DNA of 5,062 nucleotides from Acidobacteriota bacterium. Its GTDB lineage: Bacteria; Acidobacteriota; Vicinamibacteria; Vicinamibacterales; Vicinamibacteraceae. This document shows, piece by piece, positions 1 through 5,062 of the stretch. The DNA lies in contig JACDAO010000533.1 in the NCBI GenBank assembly GCA_013695405.1, forward strand, positions 1-5,062, in the 5' to 3' direction. Numbering within the stretch: position 1 is the stretch's first letter; each line of letters begins with the position of its first letter. The notes beneath the pieces were generated by a model that worked only from the letters and a program-made list of their open reading frames with translations, had not been told where the DNA came from and searched no databases. The position numbers and the translations under genes were made by a program.

Positions 1-238
1 GCCCCATGGCGCCCAGCAGGATGGCGTCGGCTTCCTCCGCGCCCCGCAGCGCCTCGTCTGGCAGCGCGACCCCTGTGTCTCGATACAACGCAGCCCCAGC
101 AGTGTGCGTGATACAGCGCAGCGTGAAGCCACCCACCGCGCGAGAGACACGAGCGAGCAGGTCGAGGCAGGGCGCCATGACCTCCTGGCCGATGCCGTCT
201 CCTGGAAACACAGCGATGTGAAAATCGGGCATACCCAT
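1..238 (-). CDS. Isocitrate/isopropylmalate/tartrate dehydrogenase-family protein, N-terminal part (cut by left edge)
   Basis: Only the first 79 codons are present. Translating the minus strand from the ATG at 238 gives a family-typical N terminus: a beta strand followed by PGDGIGQEV (about residues 12-20), then DTGVALPDEAL (54-64) and ADAILLGAMG (70-79). The GDGIG loop and the 'A-D-A-x-L-L-G-A-x-G' strand are hallmarks of the metal- and NAD(P)-dependent beta-decarboxylating dehydrogenases, which oxidise 2-hydroxy acids such as 3-isopropylmalate, D-malate, tartrate or isocitrate in the cytoplasm. The residues that would separate these specificities lie outside the window. The start at 238 is supported by a GGGGGTGA Shine-Dalgarno-like stretch 7 bases upstream; an in-frame ATG at 232 is the alternative. 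The gene begins 7 bases after the stop of the Gfo/Idh gene, so the two are almost certainly one operon. That context favours a sugar-acid or tartrate-type catabolic enzyme over leucine biosynthesis, which is inference. Confidence 0.88.
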   Translation of the reverse strand, partial: MGMPDFHIAVFPGDGIGQEVMAPCLDLLARVSRAVGGFTLRCITHTAGAALYRDTGVALPDEALRGAEEADAILLGAMG

Positions 239-245
239 GTCGCAG

Positions 246-1298
246 TCACCCCCGTGCGCTGTCGGCGTCCAGACGCACCACGTCCCCACTCGACGCGGAC
301 GCATACACCGCGTCCACGATCCGGATGTTCTGCAGGTACTCGTGTCCGCCTGATTCGAACGGTGCGCCCGAGCGCATGCACGCCACGAAGTGCTGCTGCA
401 ACGCGTACACGCAGTCGCCGCCGAAGTTGCGGTCGTCCCGCGCGTAGTCCACGTCGCGCGCCGGCTCGCCGAGAGGCTTGATACGCATCGCGGACGAGCT
501 GTCCATCGTCAGGTGTCCACCGCTCGCGTCGATGCGCAGCTCGCCGAACGTGTAGCGTGGCGATGCCGCCTCGCTCTCGTTGTAGCGGTTGGCATCCCAG
601 ACACCTGTTGCGCCACTCGCGAAGGTGAAGAGGACCACACCGGCGTCTTCGCCGCGGATCGCCGGGTTGAGCCGTCGCAGGCGCGCGTTGACACTGGTCA
701 CTTCGCCCAGCAGGAACCTGAACGTGTCGATGAAGTGCACGCCGGTCTCGTGGACCAGGAGCCGCGGATACTCGCGAAAGTACGGCTGGCGCGCCAGGTA
801 GGCGTCCGGTCCCCAGCCGTCGCCCAATCGTGTCATCACGTGCAGGTGCGTGAACGTGCCGACCTCGCCCTCGATCTGTATCCGCTTCATCTCCCGGTAC
901 CAGGGCTGCCAGCGGAAGTTCTCGTGCACCAGCAGGCGCACGCCGGCGGCCTCGGCGGTCTCGACGATGCGGCGCGCCTCGTCGAACGTCGGCGCGAGCG
1001 GCTTCTGACAAATGATGTGCACGCCGCGCGAGGCGGCGGCGACACACAGCGCCTCATGAGTCGAGGGTGGCGTGATGATGTCGATGAAGTCGGGCCGTTC
1101 GGCATCGAGCATCGCGCCCGCCTCGGCGTAATGACGGGGGATGCCATGGCGCCCCATGACCTGCCGCGCGCGGTCCTCGTCGTGCTCGCACACGGCGACG
1201 ATCTCCACGTCCGGGATGCGGCTCCAGGCCTCGTGATGGAACGCGGCGAAGTACCCGGCGCCGACGGCGACGCCGCGCAGGCGTGGGCGCGTGGTCAT
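246..1298 (-). CDS. Gfo/Idh/MocA-family NAD(P)-dependent oxidoreductase
   Basis: This is a 350-residue cytoplasmic sugar or cyclitol dehydrogenase, the normal length for the family. The N-terminal Rossmann domain (about residues 7-125) has the glycine motif GAGYFAAFH (13-21), an acidic end to beta-2 (VCEHD, 36-40), and ICQKPLAPT (96-104), whose Lys99 corresponds to the catalytic lysine of the usual EKP motif; here Glu is replaced by Gln. HENFRWQPW (125-133) follows, then the C-terminal alpha/beta substrate domain with HETGVHFID (183-191), where His188 fits the conserved active-site histidine. No signal peptide is visible, so it is not one of the secreted Tat-type family members. The ATG at 1298 is chosen because MTTRPRLRG leads straight into the first Rossmann strand; an in-frame GTG at 1322 would add eight unconserved residues and reach into the promoter region. 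Neither start has a clear Shine-Dalgarno. The gene is divergent from the lactonase and upstream of the isopropylmalate-dehydrogenase-like gene. The likely reaction is oxidation of an aldose to a lactone; the substrate is unknown, and D-apiose-type dehydrogenases are one possibility in this superfamily. Confidence 0.93.
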   Translation of the reverse strand: MTTRPRLRGVAVGAGYFAAFHHEAWSRIPDVEIVAVCEHDEDRARQVMGRHGIPRHYAEAGAMLDAERPDFIDIITPPSTHEALCVAAASRGVHIICQKPLAPTFDEARRIVETAEAAGVRLLVHENFRWQPWYREMKRIQIEGEVGTFTHLHVMTRLGDGWGPDAYLARQPYFREYPRLLVHETGVHFIDTFRFLLGEVTSVNARLRRLNPAIRGEDAGVVLFTFASGATGVWDANRYNESEAASPRYTFGELRIDASGGHLTMDSSSAMRIKPLGEPARDVDYARDDRNFGGDCVYALQQHFVACMRSGAPFESGGHEYLQNIRIVDAVYASASSGDVVRLDADSARG

Positions 1299-1357
1299 GG
1301 TGGGCACTTGATTGTCGAGCACGCAGCGTATACGTTGTCGAATACAGACGCAACCAG
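1299..1357. promoter_or_regulatory. Divergent promoter region with GntR/FCD-like operator candidates
   Basis: This 59-bp gap separates the starts of the Gfo/Idh gene (minus) and the lactonase gene (plus) and must hold both promoters. It contains a perfect 8-bp palindrome CGTATACG (1327-1334). Immediately beside it is TTGTCGAATACAG (1335-1347), with the inverted core TGT-n5-ACA. The heptamer TTGTCGA occurs twice in direct orientation (1312-1318 and 1335-1341), 23 bp apart. On the plus strand TTGATT (1308-1313) could act as a -35 with TATACG (1329-1334) or TACGTT (1331-1336) as -10, at 15 or 17 bp spacing. On the minus strand TTGCGT (1355-1350) could pair with TATACG (1332-1327). Either way the palindrome overlaps the -10 elements of both directions, where a repressor would block both. 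GTATAC-centred palindromes are known for sugar-acid FCD regulators such as UxuR. The assignment to the regulator encoded at 2326 is inference. Confidence 0.5.
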
Positions 1358-2329
1358 ATGCCGCACCTGAGCCCCGCAGACCTCGAGCCCGTCGGCCAGG
1401 ATCTCCACCGCCCCGAGTGCGTAATCGCCACGCCCGACGGCGACTGCTACGTGCCGGACTGGCGCGGCGGGGTGACCGCCATCCGGGCGGATGGCTCGCA
1501 GCAGACCTGGCTGGCCAGGCCGGAGGGACCCGCCCTCCGCCCCAACGGTATCGCGCTCATGCCCACGGGCGACTTCCTCGTCGCCAACCTCGCCGATGAG
1601 GGCGGCGTGTGGTGCCTCGGGCGGGACGGCTCGCTGCGGCCGCTGGTCACGGGCGTCGATGGACGCGTGCTGCCGCCCGCCAACTTCGTCACACTCGACG
1701 CGCACGGCCGCATGTGGATCTCGGTGAGCACGCGCCAGGTGCCGCGCCAGCGGGCCTGGAACGCCGCCGAGAGGGACGGCTTCATCGTGCTGCTCGACGG
1801 ACGCGGCGCACGGATCGTCGCCGACGGCCTGCAGTACACGAACGAAGTGCGCCCCGATCCCTCAGGGAGGTGGCTCTATGTCGTCGAAACGTTCGGGCGG
1901 CGCCTCACCCGCTTCCCGCTGCACGCGGACGGCTCGCTCGGCACCCGCGAGGTGGTCATCACGTTCGGCCACGGCTGCTTCCCCGACGGCTTCGCGTTCG
2001 ACGAGGCAGGCGGCATCTGGGTGACGAGCCTCGTGAGCAATCGGCTGCTGCGGCTGCGGCCAGACGGCGCGCTCGAGAACGTGCTGGAGGACGTGAATAC
2101 GGCGTTCGTGGACGAGGTCGAACAGGCGTTCGTGACCGGGACGATGACCGCGAGGCATCTGGGGCCCATCCCGGACACGCGTCTGCAGCAGCTCACGAGT
2201 CTGGCATTCGGCGGCCCGGACCGTCGCACGGTCTATCTGGGCTCGCTGCACGGACGGTGCATCTACCGCTTCCGCGCGGACGTGGGTGGCGTTGCGCCAG
2301 GGCATGCCGCGGTTTCGGTCTCGCGATGA
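1358..2329 (+). CDS. SMP-30/gluconolactonase/LRE-family lactonase
   Basis: This is a 323-residue six-bladed beta-propeller protein of the SMP-30/gluconolactonase family, which hydrolyses sugar lactones to aldonic acids with a bound divalent metal. The expected metal ligands sit in the right contexts: Glu20 (HRPECVIATPDG), Asn109 (LPPANFVTLDAHGRMW), Asn162 (LQYTNEVRPDPSGRWLY) and Asp210 (CFPDGFAFDEAGGIWV). The last blade ends with YLGSLHGRCIYRF (293-305). There is no signal peptide, so it is cytoplasmic. The start at 1358 (MPHLSPADLEPVG) is preferred because the open frame continues upstream to an ATG at 1283 only through 25 unconserved residues that would overlap the divergent Gfo/Idh gene. 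No clear Shine-Dalgarno precedes it; a transcript starting from the suggested promoter would have a very short leader. The stop overlaps the next gene's start (ATGA at 2326-2329), implying translational coupling. Its probable job is to open the lactone made by the divergent oxidoreductase; the exact sugar is not determinable. Confidence 0.92.
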   Translation: MPHLSPADLEPVGQDLHRPECVIATPDGDCYVPDWRGGVTAIRADGSQQTWLARPEGPALRPNGIALMPTGDFLVANLADEGGVWCLGRDGSLRPLVTGVDGRVLPPANFVTLDAHGRMWISVSTRQVPRQRAWNAAERDGFIVLLDGRGARIVADGLQYTNEVRPDPSGRWLYVVETFGRRLTRFPLHADGSLGTREVVITFGHGCFPDGFAFDEAGGIWVTSLVSNRLLRLRPDGALENVLEDVNTAFVDEVEQAFVTGTMTARHLGPIPDTRLQQLTSLAFGGPDRRTVYLGSLHGRCIYRFRADVGGVAPGHAAVSVSR

Positions 2330-3015
2330 CCGCGCGCACGGCTCTCCCGACGGATGGTCGCATCAGACTCGTGGACCGGGCGTACGAAGAGATTCGGCGC
2401 CGCATCCTCGACCACGAGTACGCGCCGTCGCAGCAGGTACTCGAGCAGGATCTGGCGGCTGAGTTGGGCATGAGCCGGACGCCGGTGCGCGAGGCGCTCG
2501 TTCGACTGGCGCACGAGCAACTCGTCCAGCTGGTACCGCGACATGGAATGCGGGTGGTGCCGCTGTCGCTGCAAGACCTGCGCGACGTGTACGAGGTCAT
2601 CACGGCACTGGAACTCGCCGCCATCGAACGCCTCATCCGTATGCGCCCGAAGGCCGTGACGCTGACCTCGCTGGACAGGGCGCTCGACGCCATGGACGCA
2701 GCCACCGCGCGCGGCAGGACCGACGCATGGGTGCGCGCGGACGAACGATTCCACAGCCTGCTGCTCGGGCTGTGCGGCAACGCGCGGCTCGTCGCGCTCG
2801 CCTCGTCGCTCTCCGATCAGCTGCACAGGGCGCGGCTGGCCACGGTGCGGCTCAGGAGGTCGCTGGAGCCGTCGAACCGCGAGCACCGCGCAGTGGTGGA
2901 GGCCATCCACCGTGGCAACCTCCGCGACGCCCAACGGCACCACACGCGGCATCGCGCCAGGACGAGTCGCGAGATTCTCGGACTCCTGGAGCAGACCCGG
3001 CTCGGCAGCTTCTGA
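2326..3015 (+). CDS. GntR-family transcriptional regulator, FadR/FCD subfamily
   Basis: This is a 229-residue DNA-binding regulator of normal length for the family. The N-terminal winged helix-turn-helix (about residues 14-80) shows the family hallmarks: LVDRAYEEIRRRIL, then LEQDLAAELGMSRTPVREAL (39-58, recognition helix), and the wing LVQLVPRHGMRVVPLS. The all-helical C-terminal FCD ligand-binding domain (about 85-220) carries the expected metal-site residues: Asp139 and nearby His143 in ADERFHSLLLGLCGN, His187 in NREHRAVVEAIHRGN, and His209 twelve residues after Gly197. FCD regulators typically bind small carboxylic acids, with the metal contacting the carboxylate, which fits control of a sugar-acid pathway. 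Its start codon overlaps the lactonase stop (ATGA) and there is no good Shine-Dalgarno, so translation is probably coupled. The open frame extends far upstream inside the lactonase gene, but that part is a shadow. It likely regulates the divergent promoter at 1299-1357, and hence its own operon. Whether it represses or activates is not visible. Confidence 0.94.
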   Translation: MTARTALPTDGRIRLVDRAYEEIRRRILDHEYAPSQQVLEQDLAAELGMSRTPVREALVRLAHEQLVQLVPRHGMRVVPLSLQDLRDVYEVITALELAAIERLIRMRPKAVTLTSLDRALDAMDAATARGRTDAWVRADERFHSLLLGLCGNARLVALASSLSDQLHRARLATVRLRRSLEPSNREHRAVVEAIHRGNLRDAQRHHTRHRARTSREILGLLEQTRLGSF

Positions 3016-3028
3016 GGGAGATGAGGTG
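3016..3028 (+). promoter_or_regulatory. Ribosome binding site of the glycosidase gene
   Basis: The 18-base gap after the regulator's stop holds two purine-rich stretches, GGGAG (3016-3020) and GAGGTG (3023-3028). The second ends 5 bases before the ATG at 3034, which is good Shine-Dalgarno spacing and supports that start. It is the best ribosome binding site in the operon. No separate promoter is visible in the gap, so the glycosidase is expected to be co-transcribed with the two genes upstream. Confidence 0.65.
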
Positions 3029-3033
3029 CAGAC

Positions 3034-4479
3034 ATGAGACAACGCAGTCGCGTCAGTCAACTGGTCGTCCGGCTGGTGGTGCTCGTCCCGATGGTGTGCC
3101 TGGTGGCCGCCGACGATCTGGCCGCGCAACCGCGAACCACCACCGTGTCGATCGTGGGCGATCAGTTCCACATCAACGGCGTACCCACCTACGAGGGCCG
3201 CACCTGGACCTCGGGCGGTGAGTCGTACCGCATCGAAGGTCTGCTGATGAACTCGCGGATGGTGCAGGGCACCTTCGACGACCTCAACCCCGCCACGCGC
3301 GGCCAATGGGCGTATCCAGACACGGGAGCGTGGGACGCGGATCGCAACACGCGGGAGTTCGTGGAGGCGATGGCCGGCTGGCGAGCGCACGGGCTGCTCG
3401 CCGTCACGGTGAACCTGCAGGGCGGATGCCCGTACGGCTACTGCCGCACACAGCCCTGGGAGAACTCGGCGTTCGCTCCCGACGGCAGCCTTCGCGATCC
3501 CTTCATGCAGCGCCTCGCGCGAATCGCGGACCGTGCAGATGCGCTCGGCATGGTCGTCATCCTCGGCTACTTCTACTTCGGACAGGATGAGCGTCTGGCC
3601 GACGAGGCGGCGGTGGCACGAGCCGTCGACAGCGCCACGACGTGGGTGCTCGACAAGGGCTATACGAACGTCATCGTCGAAATCAACAACGAGTGCAACG
3701 TCAGCTACGACCACGCCATTCTGCGATGCGACCGCGTGCACGAACTGATCACGCGAGCGAAGGGAATCACACGTGGTGGACGGTCGCTGCTGGTCAGCAC
3801 GTCGCTCGGCGGCAACTCGGTGCCGCCTGCCAGCATCGTGAAGGCATCAGATTACGTGCTGCTGCATGGCAACGGCGTGAAAGATCCGAACCGCATGGTG
3901 GAGATGATTCGTCAGGTGCGGGCACTGAACGTCTACACGCCCAAGCCCATCGTCAACAACGAGGACGACCAGCCGTGGCGGGTGCCCACACAGGGGTGGG
4001 GCGATGAGGGCAACAACTTCGCGGCGGCGGCGAAGCACTACGCATCGTGGGGCTTCTTCGACTTCCGCCTCGAGGCCGAGAACAATGAGTTCAACGTCGG
4101 TTACCAGAGCATCCCCGTCAACTGGCAGATCTCCGCACCGCGCAAGCGCGAGTTCTTCGACCTGCTGGCACGGATCACGGGCAGTCCCGGGACGCCGGTG
4201 GTGGACGTCGACTGGTCGCGCGAGGTCGGGGGCATGACCGTCCGGGTGGAGCGGGTGCCCGAGGGCATGAAGGTGACGCGCGTGGAGGTGCTGGTCGACA
4301 ACGCGGTGCGTGTCAGTGCGACACAGGAACCCTACGCGTTCACCCTCGACGCGCTGCCCGACGGCGGTCACTGGGTGCGGGCGCGAGTGGTGTTCCACGA
4401 CGGCCGGGCGGAGCGATTCGTCGAGGCGCCGGCGGCGCGCAGTCCGTGGTGGCCGTACGGCGGTCCGGCGCGCCCCTGA
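3034..4479 (+). CDS. Secreted glycoside hydrolase-like TIM-barrel protein (clan GH-A type, family not assigned)
   Basis: The 481-residue product begins with a Sec signal peptide: MRQRSR, a hydrophobic core LVVRLVVLVPMVCLVA, and probable cleavage near residue 32 (LAAQ before PRTTT). No proper lipobox precedes Cys22. Residues about 38-385 read as a (beta/alpha)8 barrel of the cellulase/GH5 kind. The putative acid/base is Glu220 at the end of beta-4 (VIVEINNECN, the Asn-Glu pattern of clan GH-A). An HGNG segment (278-281) fits beta-6. The putative nucleophile is Glu310 on beta-7 (PKPIVNNEDD). WGFFDF (339-344) fits beta-8. The 90-residue distance between the two glutamates suits retaining GH-A enzymes. 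Residues about 388-465 form a beta-rich, Ig/FN3-like domain (MTVRVERVP through HWVRARVVF). It should hydrolyse a glycoside outside the cytoplasm. It is the last gene of the lactonase-regulator operon, linking extracellular release of a sugar to its oxidation. The CAZy family and substrate are not recognised. Confidence 0.82.
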   Translation: MRQRSRVSQLVVRLVVLVPMVCLVAADDLAAQPRTTTVSIVGDQFHINGVPTYEGRTWTSGGESYRIEGLLMNSRMVQGTFDDLNPATRGQWAYPDTGAWDADRNTREFVEAMAGWRAHGLLAVTVNLQGGCPYGYCRTQPWENSAFAPDGSLRDPFMQRLARIADRADALGMVVILGYFYFGQDERLADEAAVARAVDSATTWVLDKGYTNVIVEINNECNVSYDHAILRCDRVHELITRAKGITRGGRSLLVSTSLGGNSVPPASIVKASDYVLLHGNGVKDPNRMVEMIRQVRALNVYTPKPIVNNEDDQPWRVPTQGWGDEGNNFAAAAKHYASWGFFDFRLEAENNEFNVGYQSIPVNWQISAPRKREFFDLLARITGSPGTPVVDVDWSREVGGMTVRVERVPEGMKVTRVEVLVDNAVRVSATQEPYAFTLDALPDGGHWVRARVVFHDGRAERFVEAPAARSPWWPYGGPARP

Positions 4480-4490
4480 GGCGGCGCGCT
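4467..4490 (+). terminator. Possible GC-rich hairpin at the end of the glycosidase gene
   Basis: GCGCGCC (4468-4474) can pair perfectly with GGCGCGC (4483-4489) across an 8-base loop that contains the stop codon, with a G-T wobble at the outer edge (4467/4490). The position at the end of an operon suits a terminator, but no T-run follows. It is therefore not a canonical intrinsic terminator, and such stems also arise by chance in GC-rich DNA. Confidence 0.25.
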
Positions 4491-4510
4491 CGAGTTGGGC
4501 AGCCCCCTCG

Positions 4511-4785
4511 CTACTCCTGGCGCAGCGACCGTGCGGGCTGAATACGGAGCACGCGCCGGGCAGGCACGCAGCAGGCAGCCGCAGCCACCAGGGCGAGGCC
4601 TATTGCCACACCAACGAGCGTGAGCGGGTCGGACGGCGATACGCCGACAAGGATGCCGCGCAGGAGCACGCTCGCCGCGGCTCATTGGGCGTGAACCCGC
4701 GTCCGATGGCCGGATGCACATCAAGCAGGCCAAACAGGTTCGGCGTCGTTGCGAGGACGGCCGTGCGTGCGGAGGTGGCGGCCCC
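4511..4785 (-). pseudogene. Remnant of an ADOP/MacB-type ABC transporter permease with a large internal deletion
   Basis: Two pieces of one protein family lie side by side on the minus strand in different frames. The upstream piece (about 4785-4678) contains TPNLFGLLDVHPAIGRGF followed by TPNEP, the start of the MacB periplasmic core as found in acidobacterial orphan permeases (typical form: TPNLF-x-LLGV-x-PALGRGF). The downstream piece (4681-4511) encodes the extreme C terminus: LLRGILVGVSPSDPLTLVGV, the last transmembrane helix (AIGLALVAAAACCV), and PARRVLRIQPARSLRQE followed by TAG, again a family signature. An intact ADOP has several hundred residues between these motifs; here they meet near 4680. 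The C-terminal frame is closed by a TGA (4684-4682) just at the junction. About 100 N-terminal residues, including the first membrane helix, are also missing. The gene is dead. Other intact copies usually exist in such genomes, but none is in this window. Confidence 0.82.
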
Positions 4786-4902
4786 GCAGTCGCAGAACTG
4801 GATCTTTCTATCGCCAGTTCCACCTTTGACGGTCTCAGGTCCGAGCGCGCAGCATTTCAACGTCCCACCCGCGTCGGATCGAGCGGCGTGCGCGGCGCCG
4901 AG

Positions 4903-4908
4903 TAAGAT
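4903..4908 (+). promoter_or_regulatory. Possible -10 element upstream of the right-edge gene
   Basis: TAAGAT stands out in a GC-rich stretch and matches the sigma-70 -10 consensus at four of six positions. No convincing -35 lies 16-18 bp upstream. If used, transcription would start around 4915 and give a leader of roughly 65 bases containing the palindrome at 4920-4949. Confidence 0.3.
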
Positions 4909-4919
4909 GGCGTGCAGCC

Positions 4920-4949
4920 CTGCGGTTCGTGGACGTCCGCGAACCACAG
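4920..4949. repeat. 30-bp imperfect palindrome (operator or leader hairpin candidate)
   Basis: The two 15-base halves centred between 4934 and 4935 match at 13 of 15 positions. The left half reads CTGCGGTTCGTGGAC and the right half GTCCGCGAACCACAG; the mismatched pairs are 4923/4946 and 4930/4939. As RNA the second mismatch is a U-G wobble, giving a long stem with an ACGU loop. No T-run follows on either strand, so it is not an intrinsic terminator. It sits 36 bases before the ATG at 4982, in a stretch of about 200 bases (4786-4981) where no credible gene is seen, and is best read as a regulator binding site or leader structure for the gene to its right. Confidence 0.6.
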
Positions 4950-4981
4950 CTAGTGCAGCGGACGAACAAGAGCGGGCGTGA

Positions 4982-5062
4982 ATGCCGGACGACCAGCCAC
5001 ACGACAGCGCCAGAGCGGACGGGGAACTGTTCCGGCTGCTCGTTTCCCACCTCACCGACTGC
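4982..5062 (+). CDS. N terminus of a possible PAS-domain sensor protein (cut by right edge)
   Basis: Twenty-seven codons are open to the edge: MPDDQPHDSARADG, then ELFRLLVSHLTDC. The ATG directly follows an in-frame TGA (4979-4981), so 4982 is the earliest ATG start in this frame. The only Shine-Dalgarno-like sequence is weak (AAGAG at 4968-4972). A short polar leader followed by E-L-F-R-L-L-V-x-x-x-T-D resembles the first helix of PAS domains in bacterial sensor kinases (commonly FRLLVE-x-V-x-DYA). That resemblance is the only evidence for function, and the fragment is too short to prove it. It is divergent from the permease remnant and preceded by the 30-bp palindrome. Confidence 0.5.
   Translation, partial: MPDDQPHDSARADGELFRLLVSHLTDC

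Noticed and set aside
390..1370. Long plus-strand open frame (326 codons) opposite the Gfo/Idh gene
   Set aside because: Its translation has no recognisable motif and is rich in Arg, Ala and Val, as expected from the complement of a GC-rich gene; the minus strand carries clear family motifs.
1609..2325. Upstream extension of the regulator's reading frame inside the lactonase gene
   Set aside because: The extension is low-complexity Arg/Ala-rich sequence and overlaps the lactonase out of frame; the real GntR start is the ATG at 2326.
3034..3100. Lipoprotein signal peptide in the glycosidase
   Set aside because: Cys22 is preceded by Pro-Met-Val and does not form a lipobox; a Sec signal peptidase I site near residue 32 fits better.
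2263..3741. Minus-strand open frame of 492 codons across the regulator and glycosidase genes
   Set aside because: It runs antisense to two well-supported genes, has no family features and no start context; long antisense frames are common at this GC content.
4826..4831. TTGACG as a -35 element
   Set aside because: No -10-like hexamer lies 16-19 bp downstream on the plus strand, and the nearest -10 candidate (4903) is far too distant.
4924..4945. LexA/SOS box at the palindrome
   Set aside because: The Gram-positive SOS box has CGAAC followed by GTTCG at a short spacing; here the order is reversed and the spacing longer, so it does not match.
4310..4981. Plus-strand open frame of 223 codons spanning the glycosidase end and the permease remnant
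   Set aside because: It overlaps the glycosidase C-terminal domain in another frame and reads antisense to recognisable ADOP motifs; no domain is seen.

Overview
The window looks like chromosomal DNA from a GC-rich bacterium, most likely an Acidobacteriota member of the Vicinamibacteria type. The grounds are the high GC content, the mix of secreted glycosidase and sugar-oxidation genes, and a decayed gene of the ADOP type (acidobacterial duplicated orphan permease) near the right end. This assignment is inferred from gene content; the window has no rRNA or other phylogenetic marker.

Positions 1-4479 form a compact divergent sugar-catabolism locus. On the minus strand, a Gfo/Idh/MocA-family oxidoreductase (1298 down to 246) is followed 7 bases later by the start of an isocitrate/isopropylmalate/tartrate dehydrogenase-family gene that runs off the left edge. 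On the plus strand, an SMP-30/gluconolactonase-family lactonase (1358-2329) overlaps by 4 bases a GntR-family FCD-type regulator (2326-3015). After a gap of 18 bases comes a secreted TIM-barrel glycoside-hydrolase-like protein (3034-4479). The two arms share a 59-bp divergent promoter region (1299-1357) that contains the palindrome CGTATACG and a directly repeated TTGTCGA heptamer. These are plausible operator sites for the FCD regulator.

A reasonable reading of the locus is this. The exported glycosidase releases a sugar outside the cytoplasm. The Gfo/Idh enzyme oxidises it, probably to a lactone. The SMP-30 protein opens the lactone to the sugar acid, and the isopropylmalate-dehydrogenase-like enzyme oxidises or decarboxylates a downstream 2-hydroxy-acid. 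The GntR/FCD protein would sense an acid intermediate. The substrate cannot be read from the sequence, and no transporter lies in the window.

Positions 4480-5062 are different. A minus-strand ADOP/MacB-type permease survives only as a short periplasmic-domain stretch joined, in another reading frame, to the last 56 residues, so it is a pseudogene with a large internal deletion. It is followed by about 200 bases with no credible gene. That stretch holds a -10-like hexamer and an imperfect 30-bp palindrome (4920-4949), and lies ahead of the first 27 codons of a plus-strand gene that may begin a PAS-type sensor protein and is cut by the right edge. No RNA gene, CRISPR array or insertion sequence was seen.
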